Made by a program: the position numbers and the translations under genes | Shown: one piece after another, positions 41,014-52,568 of the stretch | Numbering within the stretch: the first letter of the stretch is position 1 | Layout: the number at the start of each line of letters is the position of its first letter | Assembly: GCA_051294375.1 (NCBI GenBank) | Contig: CM119263.1 | Coordinates: 11,571,130 to 11,635,129 of the forward strand | From: Paraspadella gotoi | Taxonomy: Eukaryota > Chaetognatha | Reading direction: 5' to 3' | Length of the DNA: 64,000 nucleotides | Notes under the pieces: model-generated | Seen by the model: only the letters and a program-made list of their open reading frames with translations | What the model was told of the DNA's origin: nothing | Database searches by the model: none

Positions 41014-44000
41014 ATGCATGGATTCAGCGGCGACGCATTGTCCAAGCCCTCGTCAGTGGCGGCGTCGTCGTCGGCACACGGATCCAAGTATGACCCCCTT
41101 CACTCAGAGCCCCCTGCCAAGCTGACGAACAACAATGGCAACAACAACAATAATGAAAGGTGACCTATTTACCTGGCTCAGAGCAGGACTGGGTTCACAA
41201 TTTTTTCTAGATACCTGGACCTAATTGGTACTTATGAAATTTGTTTTCCCAGTGACGTTGAAAACTTAACTTTCGTTGCCATGCCTAAATCCAAAAAATC
41301 AAGGAAACAACCGCCAAGGTGGGTTAAAATTATTAAAATCCATTTTTTGCTAATTTTGTGGCCTACTTTTAATTTTGCTTTGATTATAGAACAAAAAACA
41401 ATTTATTGATCTCTATATGACAGGAGGTGGCAAGTTTTTGCCGGACGCAACAAGTTTTATTGCGACGGTCGCATAATGATGGCGCAACAAACTGGGATCT
41501 TCTATTTCACCTGCGGCCTCATTCTCGTCACGTGCGGTCTTTTCTTTGGATTCGAGTAAATATTTCTTTTTATATACTAATTTATTTTAACATTTACTTG
41601 TGCAGGTGAGTAGATGAGTCGGCATGGCTAAATACTATATAGTAATTACGCTACACAAGTTGTCTATCAAGCTGTTGTGGACTGTTAACTTTTTTTATTT
41701 ATTGTTTTAACCTCCGTACTCCGTAGTTGTCCGTATCTGGCGAGAGAAATATCGGTGGCAATCCCAATCGTCGGCGCCGTTCTTTTCATATTCGTTATGT
41801 CCACGTTGTTCCGAACGTCGTTCACAGATCCCGGTGTCATTCCGCGCGCTACGCAGGTTCAAATTAGTATTTATTTTAAAGTATACTTAATTTTTCAATT
41901 TATTTATTTCTATTCTAAATGAAAATTAACGAAAGTTTTTACAGTATTTTTTAGTTGTTTCCTCCTTTTTGGAAGATTCAAATCTTTTTGTAAAAAAGCA
42001 CTCACATTAACACACATTAACACACAGGACGAAGCGGCGGACATCGAGAAGCAAATCGCGGAGATCCCCGCTCACGCGTCGGGCAACTCTTACCGCCCCC
42101 CGCCGCGAACAAAGGAAGTCACCATCCGAGGTCAGACGGTCAAGCTCAAGTACTGCTTCACTTGCAAAATATTCAGACCCCCGCGAGCCAGCCACTGTAG
42201 CCTCTGCGATAATTGTGTCGGTGAGTACAATACAGTAGTAATAGTAGTATTATTTCTTGATGGTACTAAAAGTTATTAATGAAGCGTTTTTGACAGCACC
42301 TTGCTTAGGTCCTGTTAATCATTCTCTTTTGGTTTTTTAAGTAGTTTTTTACTAGTATCTCTGCGGTCGGCAGTTTTTAGTCGGATCTGCTTATCAGCAG
42401 ATCCCGACTCTAATTCGCTTAGTCGGTCCGTCCCACCATATCAAAAAACTTCAATTACTTGTGATTGCGTGGTTGGATTGGAATGAAATTTTGTGGGTGA
42501 GTAGGAAAGTGTGTGATTGAGCAGGATTTAAAGTTTCGATACATATCTTTTTCCTAATTTTAACTCATAATAAATCTAATTAATCATAATTGGATGGATA
42601 GATTGAGTTAAAATTTTTGTGTGGGTAGGAAAGTGTGTGATTAAGCAGGATTTAGTTTCGATGGAATCATACGAGTGGAAATAAGTTTAAATGGAAAAAA
42701 CCAATGTCAAATTGACTTGAATTTTTTTAGTTTTAATTATTAAAAAATGAGTTTTGTATGTGGTTAGGAAAGTGTGTGATTATGCTAGATATAAAATTTT
42801 GATGGAATCGTGCGAGCGGAAATGTAAAAAAGAAAAGTCACATTCATTTATTTTGACTGATAAGTTTACAATAGCTTCATTAAAATATAATTATAATTAT
42901 AGCGTCTATTTATTATCATTCAAACATTACATACAATCATAGTCAAAATTAAATTTAATCGAATTGGAAATCGTGAATTAAATTCGTAAATTAGAAATTG
43001 TGAGTTAATGTAACAATCGTGAATTAAAATCTTTGAATAAAAATAGTCATTTTAAAATCTTTAATCAGTAAACTTTAATTGAAAATCTTTAATTAATAAT
43101 ACTCACTTCACGATCAATTGATTATGAATTGACGATCGTCACTTCACGATTATCACTACTCGATCGTCACTTAACGATCGTCAACTCATGATTGTAAATT
43201 CACGATCTTAGACTCAAGATCATTATTTCACGTTTGTCAATTTTTATGAATAAAAATTATGTCCATCCAAAAAAAAGAGAAAGAATGAAAGAAAGGACGA
43301 AAAAAAAAAGAAAGAAAGTAGAAAGACATCTGATTAGCTGCTTACCACTAAATTATGTTGGGCAAATCCGACATTGTTTGCTCAAACTTGTTTTTCCCAT
43401 ATCAAAAGCCTGAAACTGTCGTTCTCTCGTAAACATACACATAGTAATTCCTTTATCTAATTAATACATTAAATTTATTTATTATTCTTATGAATTTATT
43501 CATTCAATTAGGTTATTCATTAAATTCAATTGTTTCTTTTACCCAATCCTTCATATAATTTATTTATTACATTCATTTATTTATTCATTTATTTATTCTG
43601 GTCGTCTGTTATTTCCTTCTTTTGCTCTCAATCTCTCTTTTTAGTTGCGCCGCGAGTACTCTATAAGTCACTTTTCGGTCGGTCTGTATGTCTGTTCATC
43701 GGTCTGTCCCACTTACATTAAAAACGCTTATAACTTACCTATAGTTTGTTGCTCATTTGTTAAAAATCAAATCTAAGCGACTTCTGGCGCCGCCTTTTGT
43801 TTTTAAATAAATCTTATAAGCTATAAGGAATAAATGACATGTTAAGTAAAAAAAAATTAATGCGGCGCAACACCTTGGAATAACTGTTCCTTGTTAAGAC
43901 AGAAAAAAAAACTTAAAACTAAGGGACTACTAGCGCTGCCTTCAGGAAATCCTAAAACTAAGGAATAAAAGACGAAATCCGATGCAGTGCGTGTCATAAA

Positions 44001-47000
44001 TACACACTATACACAGGCTAAGAAAGTTATTGTAGTAATGTCGTGTCATATCATGTCATGCCATGTCACGAGAAATACACGTGAAAATAAAGTCACATGG
44101 GATGAACCGATCTTGTTTCTTTCTTTTTCTTTCTTCTTTCTTTCTTTCTTACTTTCTTTCTTACTTTCTTTCATTTTATTTTTTTTATCTTTCATTCCAT
44201 AACATATTGCCTCATGATAATGGAGTTGCCACACAACAATAATGAAAACCTATCTTATATTTTCTAATAGCGGCTTTCGTTCTGTTGTGTTTTACATTTT
44301 ACATTTTAAAAGCGTTTTTTTTATATTATGTTAATATTTTTAAAGTCATAGTTTTTATTTCATCTTGCAACGTACAGTATCTTTTACAACAGTATATCCT
44401 CCCCAGAGCGCTTCGACCATCATTGCCCTTGGGTCGGAAACTGCGTCGGAAAGCGAAATTATAGATACTTTTACTTGTTCATCGTTTCTCTCGCTCTTCT
44501 CTGCGTCTTCGTTTTCGCCTGCGTCCTCACTCATCTCATCCTTCGTGAGTCTTGAAAACATTTATCCAATCCATGACTCGTTTAACTTTAACTTAAGCCC
44601 CCATTTTTTGTTTTCAGTGGCGCAAAAGGACGGGATTCTCGCCGCCATGCAAAAATCGCCTGCAAGATATCCTTTTTTGACACATCTGATAGAATGTTGA
44701 AGAATGAAGTTTTGACTACCAAATGATTTCATGTGAAATGCTGCTTAAGTGACGAATGGCGAGTTTAGTTTCATATCATTTCTTATTTATTTTATATCAG
44801 TTGATTGATGAAGCATGCGGATGATGGCGTTTTTTGAAATTAAAAGATTTACATTTTATTTTCCTTAACCGTTTTGTTCACTTGTGTGGAGATTCTAGTG
44901 TGCTTCTTCTCCGTTTGGTCGATCATAGGCCTTTCGGGCTTCCATTCATATCTCGTGGCTACCAATCAAACCACCAATGAAGACGTGAGTTCAATTCATT
45001 ACTTTTTTTGTTTTTATCGAATATTTTTGCTATTTTGTTTGTTCGCTTTTTCGTAACCTTCTTTTGGTACCATTTTAGTTTAAAATTTTTTTAGTTAGAT
45101 TTGACCACATGAGAAAATGCTTTATCCCTATTTTCCATTAATGAGCGGTGTTTTAATTTGTGATTGGTGAAGTCCAAATCGAATGGTGATAGCTGCGCGA
45201 CCTTAAAACTCAGAAAACATTTGGGCTTTTTAAAAACTTTCAAACGTGCTTTCCTTGACTATTTTGTGCGGTGATTTGTTTACTTTGGTGGTGGCCATCA
45301 TCTGCTTTATCTCCGCCTGGTCAATCGTCGGCCTCGCAGCCTTCCACACCTATCTCACCTCCTCCAACGTTACCACCAATGAAGACGTTAGTCAATGACC
45401 CTCGTTTTTGTTTGCGCAAATTTACCATCAAATTAGCTACATATATAATTTTTTACAGACTCATATAAAGTTTTCTTACCCTTATAAATGAAGTTTTTCA
45501 AAATGTAACGGTGAATTTTGTTAGTCGTCCGTTTCATGTTAGGTGTAATTTGGTCAAATTTCCTACCATTGATTCCGTTTTTATAGAATAGAAAGCTGCT
45601 CATTTTCACTTGAAAGAAAACAGAGCTAACAAATAATTGCGGGAATGGTTGTAAAAAGCGTTTGTTCTCGCCACAGATAAAAGGATCGTTTTCGGCTCGA
45701 AGGGGACAGGAGGCTTTCAATCCTTACAGCCATGGATCTTTCATTAAAAACTGCTGTTTTCTTCTTTGCGGTCCGCCGTTTCCCAGGTGCTGAAGTATTG
45801 ATTTTTTGTATCCCTACATTATATTCTAAATACCAAAAACCTTTTTGTAACTTTTTTTTTGCCTTCTTACTTCAAGCTTGATGAACCGGAGAGGTTTCGT
45901 ACAGCCAGAGTCTTCACACTATTACCAGCTGGTGAGACCCACTTCCTCTCCTAACATTTCCTCCCCTTCGGCTCAAACAACCGTCGCGGCAGCCGCCGTC
46001 TTAGAGCCGGTCGGAATCACCTGCGATGACGCCAACGTCAAATCTACTACCGTCGTCGCTCTCGACGCCAAGCAAACTCTCTCTGCCGTAATTTTTTTCA
46101 TTTTTTTTTTCATTTCTTTGTTGTTAGATTGTCAGATCATTCCCCGATAGTTTAGGTAATAGTATGATAAGTGTTGATGAAAATAATATATAATAAATAA
46201 TAAATATTATTTTCATGATTTTTATTTGTGTTTTCTGTTATCATGACTTGAAATTACTTAAAAAGAAACACTTCGAATTTTTTTTATTTTGGTTTATGTA
46301 TTTGTTAAGAGATTAGCGTTAAATATTTGTGTTAAAATTACGTTCAGGGATTTGGCGATTTCAGAAATTAGTGTCCAAGATATTATAGGGGAGTCCGACG
46401 AACCGACTAAGTTAAAAAGCATATTGTATAATTTTTTTTTTATTTTTCTTCCTTCGTTTTTTTTTTTTTTTTTAGATTCCGCCAATACAATCCAACCTTC
46501 CCTCTCAAGACTCCGGCCTTTCTTATGGAGTTGTTTTTGACCGACATCCCACCGCCCAGAACAACTACGGTGCCACTACTAACTCTCAGGTCAAAATTTA
46601 AAGTTTTAAAATGACTTGCTGTTTGTGAAAAAAAACGCATTGCAATTAATTTGCCGGTAAATTTTAGTATTAAGATGATTATAACCCAACAAACGTAACA
46701 TACTTATTATTATATGTTTATCGGCAGTATCCGATAATTTAGAAGCCCTTTAGCTCTCTATAAGAGTAGTTTAAGTTTGAAACACGATTTACAATTTATA
46801 AAAAAAAATTGAGGTCTCAATAAATTTCTCGGGGCTTAGGCAAAGTTAACAATGCGTTGGAGGTTTCTGAAAAAAATATATCATTTGAAATAATTGAGGT
46901 GGATTAGCTTCAATCAAATTCAAATCAAAAAAATGTTTAAAATGCTTTCGCCGTTTTTCTCTTTGTTCCTTTTATTTCTGCACTTTTGTGTGATAATTAT

Positions 47001-50000
47001 TTATTTTTCATTTTCTTTTGAACATTTATTACTTTTCTATAACGACTTAGACTGAGACTGAAAATCCAATATCGCTCTGTCCTCAACAGTACAATCAACT
47101 AAAGAGTAAATCGGGGGATACAACCAAGATCTCTGAGTCCATCGTGGCTCGCTGCGGTTATCAGACTGAGGATAAGTCCTTTTCAGGTCATACTTTGTTT
47201 AAATTTACTGTGAAGACGTACATAAAAATGTGTTAAGGTAGCACCATTTTAATTTGATTGGCTTATCCTAAAAATCTAGTTCTATAAAGAATAAAAAAAA
47301 TAATTCCCTAACCGTTATTTGGTTACTTATTACTCAAGTATTATGCAGTCGAATCAGCTATATTGCCATTGATCGGGTTCTATTATTTCGAATATACATT
47401 AGTTTTAAACCAAAAATCATTTTAAGTCATTTTTACTGACTCCCAGCCAGCACCAGTGTATATCTTAATTTTAATCAGTTGCATTATAATTGTGTCTTTA
47501 ACAATGAATATGCAACATGCTTAAGAATGTTACCCATTTTGGTTTTTATTATATTTTTACTTTGTCGCTGACTTTTTTGTTTGTTTAGCACTGTAGCCGT
47601 AGAACTAATAGCACTTTCATAACTTTTTTGATTCGGGAATTCAATTCACAATTTATTATTTTGTCTTTATTATGAATATTACATGCTATAGAAATGATTG
47701 ATCATGATTCAATGGTAGATTTGAATAATAATATTTAGCAGTTTTGTTTTATGATATGGAATTGGTACAACCAATATAAAATTATCCATTCAAGCTATCC
47801 TTTCTCTAACTTTGGACATGCTTCGGTGGTTTACGGCCTCCATCACTCTTACATGATAATAACATAGTAGGTCCCTGCAAGGTTTCAATCAAGACTCTGA
47901 CAGCTTGTTTATTCACTCCCAGAGTACTTGTCTTCCCTATCAATATATTATATTACTTGCTTTTCTTGAACTTCGTTTAACAAATTGAGAATGATTAAAA
48001 ACTACTTGTACTTGTGCTAACAGATACATGTATTTATTGATGCCCTTCAAAACTAGTATTCAGAAATCTGACTAAAAACAAGCTGCAAGTAAGTGCAGAT
48101 TATTTGTTTAGACACCGTTAATTATTTTTAATATGTTTTAGGGTAAGGGTTAAGATAAGGGTTAAGATGAAAGTTGAATAAGGGTTAAGATTAGGTTCAT
48201 GGTTGGTTAGCTCATTAGGGTTAAATGTTACAATTAGAATTAATATTTGGGATTAAGGAACAGAAATGGGGCGCTTTTTGGATATGATAGCCTGTGGTGG
48301 CATATTCACTCCGCCTCACCTCCAGCTTGATTCAGCTTCATTGGGGGAGCGCAACATCCCAATCATTACGTCCTAACTACATAACGTCCTGGGGTAAACT
48401 CGCCAGTGACAGGTGGCGTCACTGAGGGTCGGAAACAGCTTACGCCATCAGTGAGATGTTCCATGAGTGCTAAGTATGGAATTAAATTATGCTAAGATAT
48501 TAGTTATGGTTTTGCTTTCTAAAGGAATTTCATTTAATTTTAATATTTATGCAATCATTGCTTTTATACTTTTTTATATAATCATAATTCTGAATCATTA
48601 TTGAAAAAAAATTAGACATGGCTTGATGACAGTACACACTATACAGGCACACTATACTCTACACTGAATGAGTACACCTTCAGTCGTGACTCGGTGGCTC
48701 GAGCTTAAGCCTAGTTCCAAGCCCAGGACCCTTTCCATGGCTGCTACAGGGGGTGAAAGAGGTTCCGGATAGCACTCTTCAGCCCACTTAGCTCCTTATC
48801 CATACTTGTGAGCCCTTTTTGTAGAGCGTATTTCATCCTAATTGAGGGCCCTGGACTTGCTGACGATTACTCAACTCTCTTAACTTTGCTTCTCCCTGCC
48901 CTATCTAAGCTACTGTCTACGCACTTGCCAACATCACCTTCTTATCTGATAAGATTTTGATTCACGTCTCTCTTCTCTCACCATCATCCTCGGTCGCCAA
49001 CTTGACAGCCGATTTAAAATTTAATTAGCAAATTTAATGTTGAAAACATTTAAACGAATCTATTACCTATTACGTATTATGTTTCAAAATAAAGTAGTTT
49101 TCTTTCTGTTTTGCTCGTTACATGTGCTCGCAATCACCGAGTACGGACTTTTCTCACTACATATTCGCGCGAAAAGTACCTATTCAGTGCACTAGTCGTG
49201 ATAGTCGTCAATATCTTCTCCTACAGACATCGGAAGCCCGACCCTCGACTGTCCCATTACTGGCAGTCCCGACGACCTCGCGAGGTCAGGCCACGGAACG
49301 GTCAATGGATCCTACCCGTCGCCCAGCAGGCGGGCCGGGCAGAGCGGGGCGCCTTCGATCGGGGCTCCCCCATTCGGCGTCGCTGGAGGGGCCGGGTCAT
49401 CAGCGGAGGAAAGACGAAGAGGCGATGCCTCGGGTAATCAGAACGAAGTCTCGAATTCGATCTAATTTTTATTGCTTCTCGTGTAAACTCTTACTCCGTA
49501 ATTTAAAATTTGTTATGTATACAACTTATATGTATTTTTATTCTTTTAACATATTAGATGCACTTCTGAAATTTACCTTAGCAGATTACATTTTATTCTC
49601 AAGTACTTCATAAATCACCACAACATATTTTCGTAACTATCCTTTGCTGTAAATTTAGTTACAACTTTTCCTTTTTTAATTTTACGATTGTAATTATATT
49701 CCCTTTCACTTCTCAGCATCCAAAACTTCAAAGCACCAAATCAATGGGAGCGGTTTCAACTCGACAGGAACATCCTCCCGGATCTCGCAGACAAGGCTCA
49801 TTTCAGAGAAGTTCGTTTTCCTTTAATTTAATTCCTTTAAAATAGATTTCCGGTTCATGAGCAAAACAAATAATAATAAACATTTATCATCTGTCAATAT
49901 TGAATATAGTTTTAAAAGAGGTACAAAATAATTTTTTTCCCAACCGCGCGTTAATCCCATCAGTTTTTGCACTGGCAGGTCCGCACCGACGCAACGAAGT

Positions 50001-50913
50001 CAATTCGGCGTCGCCGAGGTTGGAGGAATCCATGGCGCGTCCTCATTGGGCGCCGACGCCGAGCGTCGACCATCCGGCGCCGGCCAAAGCCTCCTCTTCG
50101 TCACGCAACGAGGAAACGGGAATCCCGGTCTAGGTTCGCAATGAGAGTCATTGTCATGATTGTGCGAAGGGGAAGAAGAAGATTCGAGCCTCGAATCGAG
50201 GAGAAGACTGATCTAACACTTCTTCATGTTTTGTTGGTTGGGGTTATTGTGGTCGTTCGTGTAATTTCATTAGTTGCTATTATTGTGCTTGTGGTATTTA
50301 TTATTGTAGTAGTTACTGGGATTGTTGTAGTTGTGGTTGTTGCAATGATTTGTTGCAGCATGCCATGCATGCATCCATAAGTTTCATGAGAAACCGTAAG
50401 AAATGAAAGTTTAATTTTGAAACCTTTACATTTAATCACATTTCATTCATTTCTTTTTCATCGAACCTGTTTTCCAGCTTTAACGCTTTAACTTAATCGA
50501 TTGATCCAGTTATGAGTGAGTAGAGTTCAAAGCAAAGAAGGGACGGATGGACGGAGGAACAGACATATTTTGTTTGCATAACATTTTATTTATGTTGATT
50601 TTAAATCTTGTAAGATGTTGTATGCTTATTCGACTAAAAATTCGTTCTATGACCTAATTCAAAAATTAACCAATACGCCCTTGCACCCCGTTTTCCAGAT
50701 CCCAACCATTCTCTTTCGCGGCCGCAATGTCAGGCCTCCCGTCCTACTAGCAGCGCTCATCGTTCCACCTCCCAGACTCGCCTCGTCGCCTCCGAAGACG
50801 ACATCGATGACGACGCCAACGACGACGGTGTCGTGGATTCACTCGTCGATTTGGAAGCGACGCCGCCGACGAAACAAGAGGGCGTTCTGCGGTTGCGACA
50901 GAGCGCCGTGTGA
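41014..50913 (+). CDS. ZDHHC14: DHHC palmitoyltransferase, ZDHHC9/14/18 class (approximated-like)
   Basis: Membrane enzyme that S-acylates cysteines. The Drosophila relative approximated acts in Fat/Dachsous signalling. Exons: 41014-41159, 41253-41318, 41424-41555, 41727-41856, 42028-42220, 44407-44544, 44618-44666, then 44882-44984 or 45284-45386, then 45677-45786, 45877-46087, 46476-46589, 47051-47186, 49227-49433, 49717-49810, 49979-50133 and 50699-50913. All phases fit, giving 732 residues with either alternative exon. Seen: [21 protein letters not shown]1 (~93-112), TM2 (~123-144), DPG (149-151), the cysteine-rich domain with DHHC at 226-229, TM3 (~241-269), TM4 (~288-309), TTNE (315-318), then NPYSHGSF and LMNRRGF. 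The Ser/Gly/Pro-rich tail is longer than in human ZDHHC14 (488). Which of 9, 14 or 18 it matches best cannot be settled here. The start is the only in-frame ATG of exon 1. Confidence 0.95.
42221..44406 (+). other. Palmitoyltransferase intron 5, repeat-rich
   Basis: Splits the DHHC domain (GTGAGT donor, CCCCAG acceptor). It holds a dispersed element with an internal repeat (GAAATTTTGTGGGTGAGTAG, near 42485, 42610 and 42745, with GGTCGGTCCGTCC at its left end). It also has a degenerate palindromic block (42962-43235), a purine tract (43268-43322), the complementary pyrimidine tract (44116-44180), and GGTCGGTCTG near 43677. No gene is nested here. Confidence 0.75.
42360..42810 (+). repeat. Dispersed repeat family C with internal tandem repeat
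   Basis: Three diverged units contain AGGAAAGTGTGTGATT at 42505, 42630 and 42769. Related sequence with GGTCGGTCCGTCC-type ends occurs at 17900-18050 and, in part, at 50500-50590, 57950-58180 and 62160-62220. Confidence 0.6.
44407..44544 (+). CDS. ZDHHC14: Palmitoyltransferase exon 6 (catalytic DHHC and TM3)
   Basis: Completes [20 protein letters not shown], the catalytic signature with the active-site Cys of DHHC, and then TM3. Acceptor TCCTCCCCAG, donor CTTC before GTGAGT. The longest open frame across this interval is a shadow in another frame. Confidence 0.97.
44667..44881 (+). other. ZDHHC14: U12-type AT-AC intron
   Basis: The donor reads ATATCCTTTT, matching the U12 donor consensus in full. 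A canonical U12 branch site TTCCTTAAC lies at 44861-44869, with the branch A 13 bases before the end of the intron. The intron ends in AC. No GT donor joins these exons in frame. Removing 215 bases restores the expected family sequence PAS[13 protein letters not shown]. Confidence 0.92.
44882..44984 (+). CDS. ZDHHC14: Palmitoyltransferase alternative exon 8a (TM4 version a)
   Basis: This 103-nt exon is read after the two leftover bases of exon 7. It encodes [17 protein letters not shown].. and ends TTNED, the TM4 plus the conserved TTxE motif. It is the version closest to human ZDHHC14, keeping the Glu before the hydrophobic run. The acceptor is U12-type AC with a close branch site, and the donor is U2-type GAC before GTGAGT. 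Confidence 0.93.
45284..45386 (+). CDS. ZDHHC14: Palmitoyltransferase alternative exon 8b (TM4 version b)
   Basis: This second 103-nt exon has the same phase and aligns without gaps to exon 8a (19 of 34 residues identical). It encodes [17 protein letters not shown].. and also ends TTNED. A U12 branch site TTCCTTGAC lies at 45251-45259 and the intron end is AC at 45282-45283, 25 bases after the branch A, which is further than usual. The donor is GAC before GTTAGT (U2). It is 299 bases downstream of 8a. Confidence 0.88.
47755..47870 (+). repeat. Dispersed repeat family A, copy 3
   Basis: Shares GGTACAACCAATATAAAA and the AACTTTGGACATGCTT...CTCCATCACTCTTACA block with 19865-19990. Confidence 0.65.
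48140..48310 (+). repeat. Degenerate GGGTTAAG tract, dispersed repeat family D
   Basis: Loose repeats of AAGGGTTAAGAT, followed by GAACAGAAATGGGGCGCTTT. The reverse complement of this arrangement is at 58555-58800. It resembles but is not an ordered telomere repeat. Confidence 0.6.
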
Positions 50914-52568
50914 AGAGGATATAAGGGGGATTCAGTTGATTTTTTTTTCTTTATTCACTTTCTTTCCCTTAATCATGATGATTTGCACTAAAATCATGTT
51001 GTCATCTGATCTGTAATGTTACGGTAAAAAGAGTTCAAATTAAAGAATAAGCTCCGCAACATTTCTCTTTCCCGCTTTTTGTTATTATATATATTTTTTA
51101 TTGTATTTTTTTCTCTCTTCTGTCGTGATGTAAAAAGAAAATAAATGACTCGTCATTTCGTTAATCTTACCGAAATACAATCGAAGCAGAATTGAAATGG
51201 TTAACAAACACCGTTTGATCTCGGATTTCGGTGACTCTCTAGTTCTTATTCGATATCGTGTTTTGTTTTTAGCGAAACAAAAAAATCTTAAAAAAAAAAA
51301 AGAATCCTGCGCCGTAAAAGCACATCCTTCCTGAAAGATTTGAAACGTTTCTTATCTTTCCTTCATCTACTTCTCATTGCCATCACTACTAGCATATTCA
51401 TAAACTCATATTGACTTTTTAATGAATGATACATGCATTGTCGCATTTGTATCGGTATCCTTTGAAGGCTAAAATTATTATTATTCTTATTATAACTACC
51501 GAGCCTCTGTGTCCTATTATCTATTTTCCCTTTTTTTATTCTAAACGTAATTCCTACTGCGTTGATATTAGTTCGGGGACAGAATTATATGATGACTAAC
51601 TACTTACTTCGTACCCTTTTTTAAAAATAAAAAATAAAATTCTCTTTGTAAAGTATTCCCCCGAACAATTATTTTTCTTTTAAATTTACTTTGACCCTCC
51701 TCGCTTTTTAGTTATTTGTGTCCGTTTCATTGCTTAGTCCTTTTGATTGATATCTGTCAATTTTTTATACTTTCAAAAAAAGTGTTAGTGAAAGCCTAGA
51801 AGACCTACTTTTTTAGGAGTATTTTGCATTATGTTAAACAAAGACATTCTTTGTTACTTCTAATTACTCACTATTATCAACTGAGTAAGTTGATGATTAT
51901 GATGGTATTGTCAAAATTGATACCATATTAAGCTCTGACCATGAAAAAAATTGTTAAAAAACTAAAATTGTTTATTAAATGAAGGTGATTTGCATTTGGA
52001 AACAATATCACGTTTTAAAGCCACTGTCTTAGCTTAACATGAATCTGACTTGTAGTTTTCTTCGTCAAGACCCATTCCTAGTCGTTTTTCGAAGTGTTTC
52101 TGAAAATTTTTACTAGTAGTAGTAAAAATTAAGACGGTGAACTAAATCTTTATTTTGTAAATTGAATGATGTACCGGTAAAATTATACAAAACCTTTTTA
52201 AAACAGTATCAGTGTTTAGGGTTTCGTAGTTTTCTTAGTAAATTGTTGTCTATTTGATTTAGCATATTTAAATGTGTTTTCACCAGGAAAAAAAAACGGA
52301 CAAATAAATTATGGGTGGTGCCCTAAAAATAGTTTGTAGGTTTGATTAGCTTTTATCTAAGAAGAACTTAAAACTGCCGTGTTGGTATAATTATTTAAAT
52401 TTCAATTTACTGCCTCTCGTAAAGATATGCAACAAAAACCAGAATTTTTAGAAAATTCATATCTCAACGAACTCTAGATGTAAATGCATCAGTGAGTAGT
52501 GATTCTTTAAAATTTTACCGTCTTTTGAAAAGCCATTTACAATACTTATTTTTAACAAAATTATTACC
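50914..52568. other. 3' flank of the palmitoyltransferase gene
   Basis: AT-rich, without supported genes. A likely polyadenylation signal AATAAA is at 51140-51145, 227 bases after the stop. The rest shows nothing recognisable. Confidence 0.6.
51140..51145 (+). other. ZDHHC14: Probable polyadenylation signal of the palmitoyltransferase gene
   Basis: AATAAA 227 bases after the TGA stop at 50911-50913. An earlier ATTAAA near 51040 is an alternative. Confidence 0.5.

Larger units (their letters stand above)
47187..49226 (+). other. Palmitoyltransferase intron 12, dispersed repeats
   Basis: AT-rich. It contains dispersed repeat A (47755-47870), a degenerate GGGTTAAG tract (48140-48230) with the adjoining block to 48480, and a non-coding, moderately GC-rich block (48640-48980). 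No nested gene was seen. Confidence 0.65.

Noticed and set aside
44365-44700. 111-codon frame over the DHHC exon
   Set aside because: Shadow frame; the catalytic DHHC sequence is in another frame with proper splice sites.
44882-44908. Possible U2 acceptor AG (TTCTAG) inside exon 8a
   Set aside because: It would remove conserved residues, and the upstream donor is U12-type, which does not pair with a U2 acceptor.
44874-45056. Extension of exon 8a past GTGAGT and upstream of its AC acceptor
   Set aside because: The family alignment and the U12/U2 sites fix the exon at 44882-44984.
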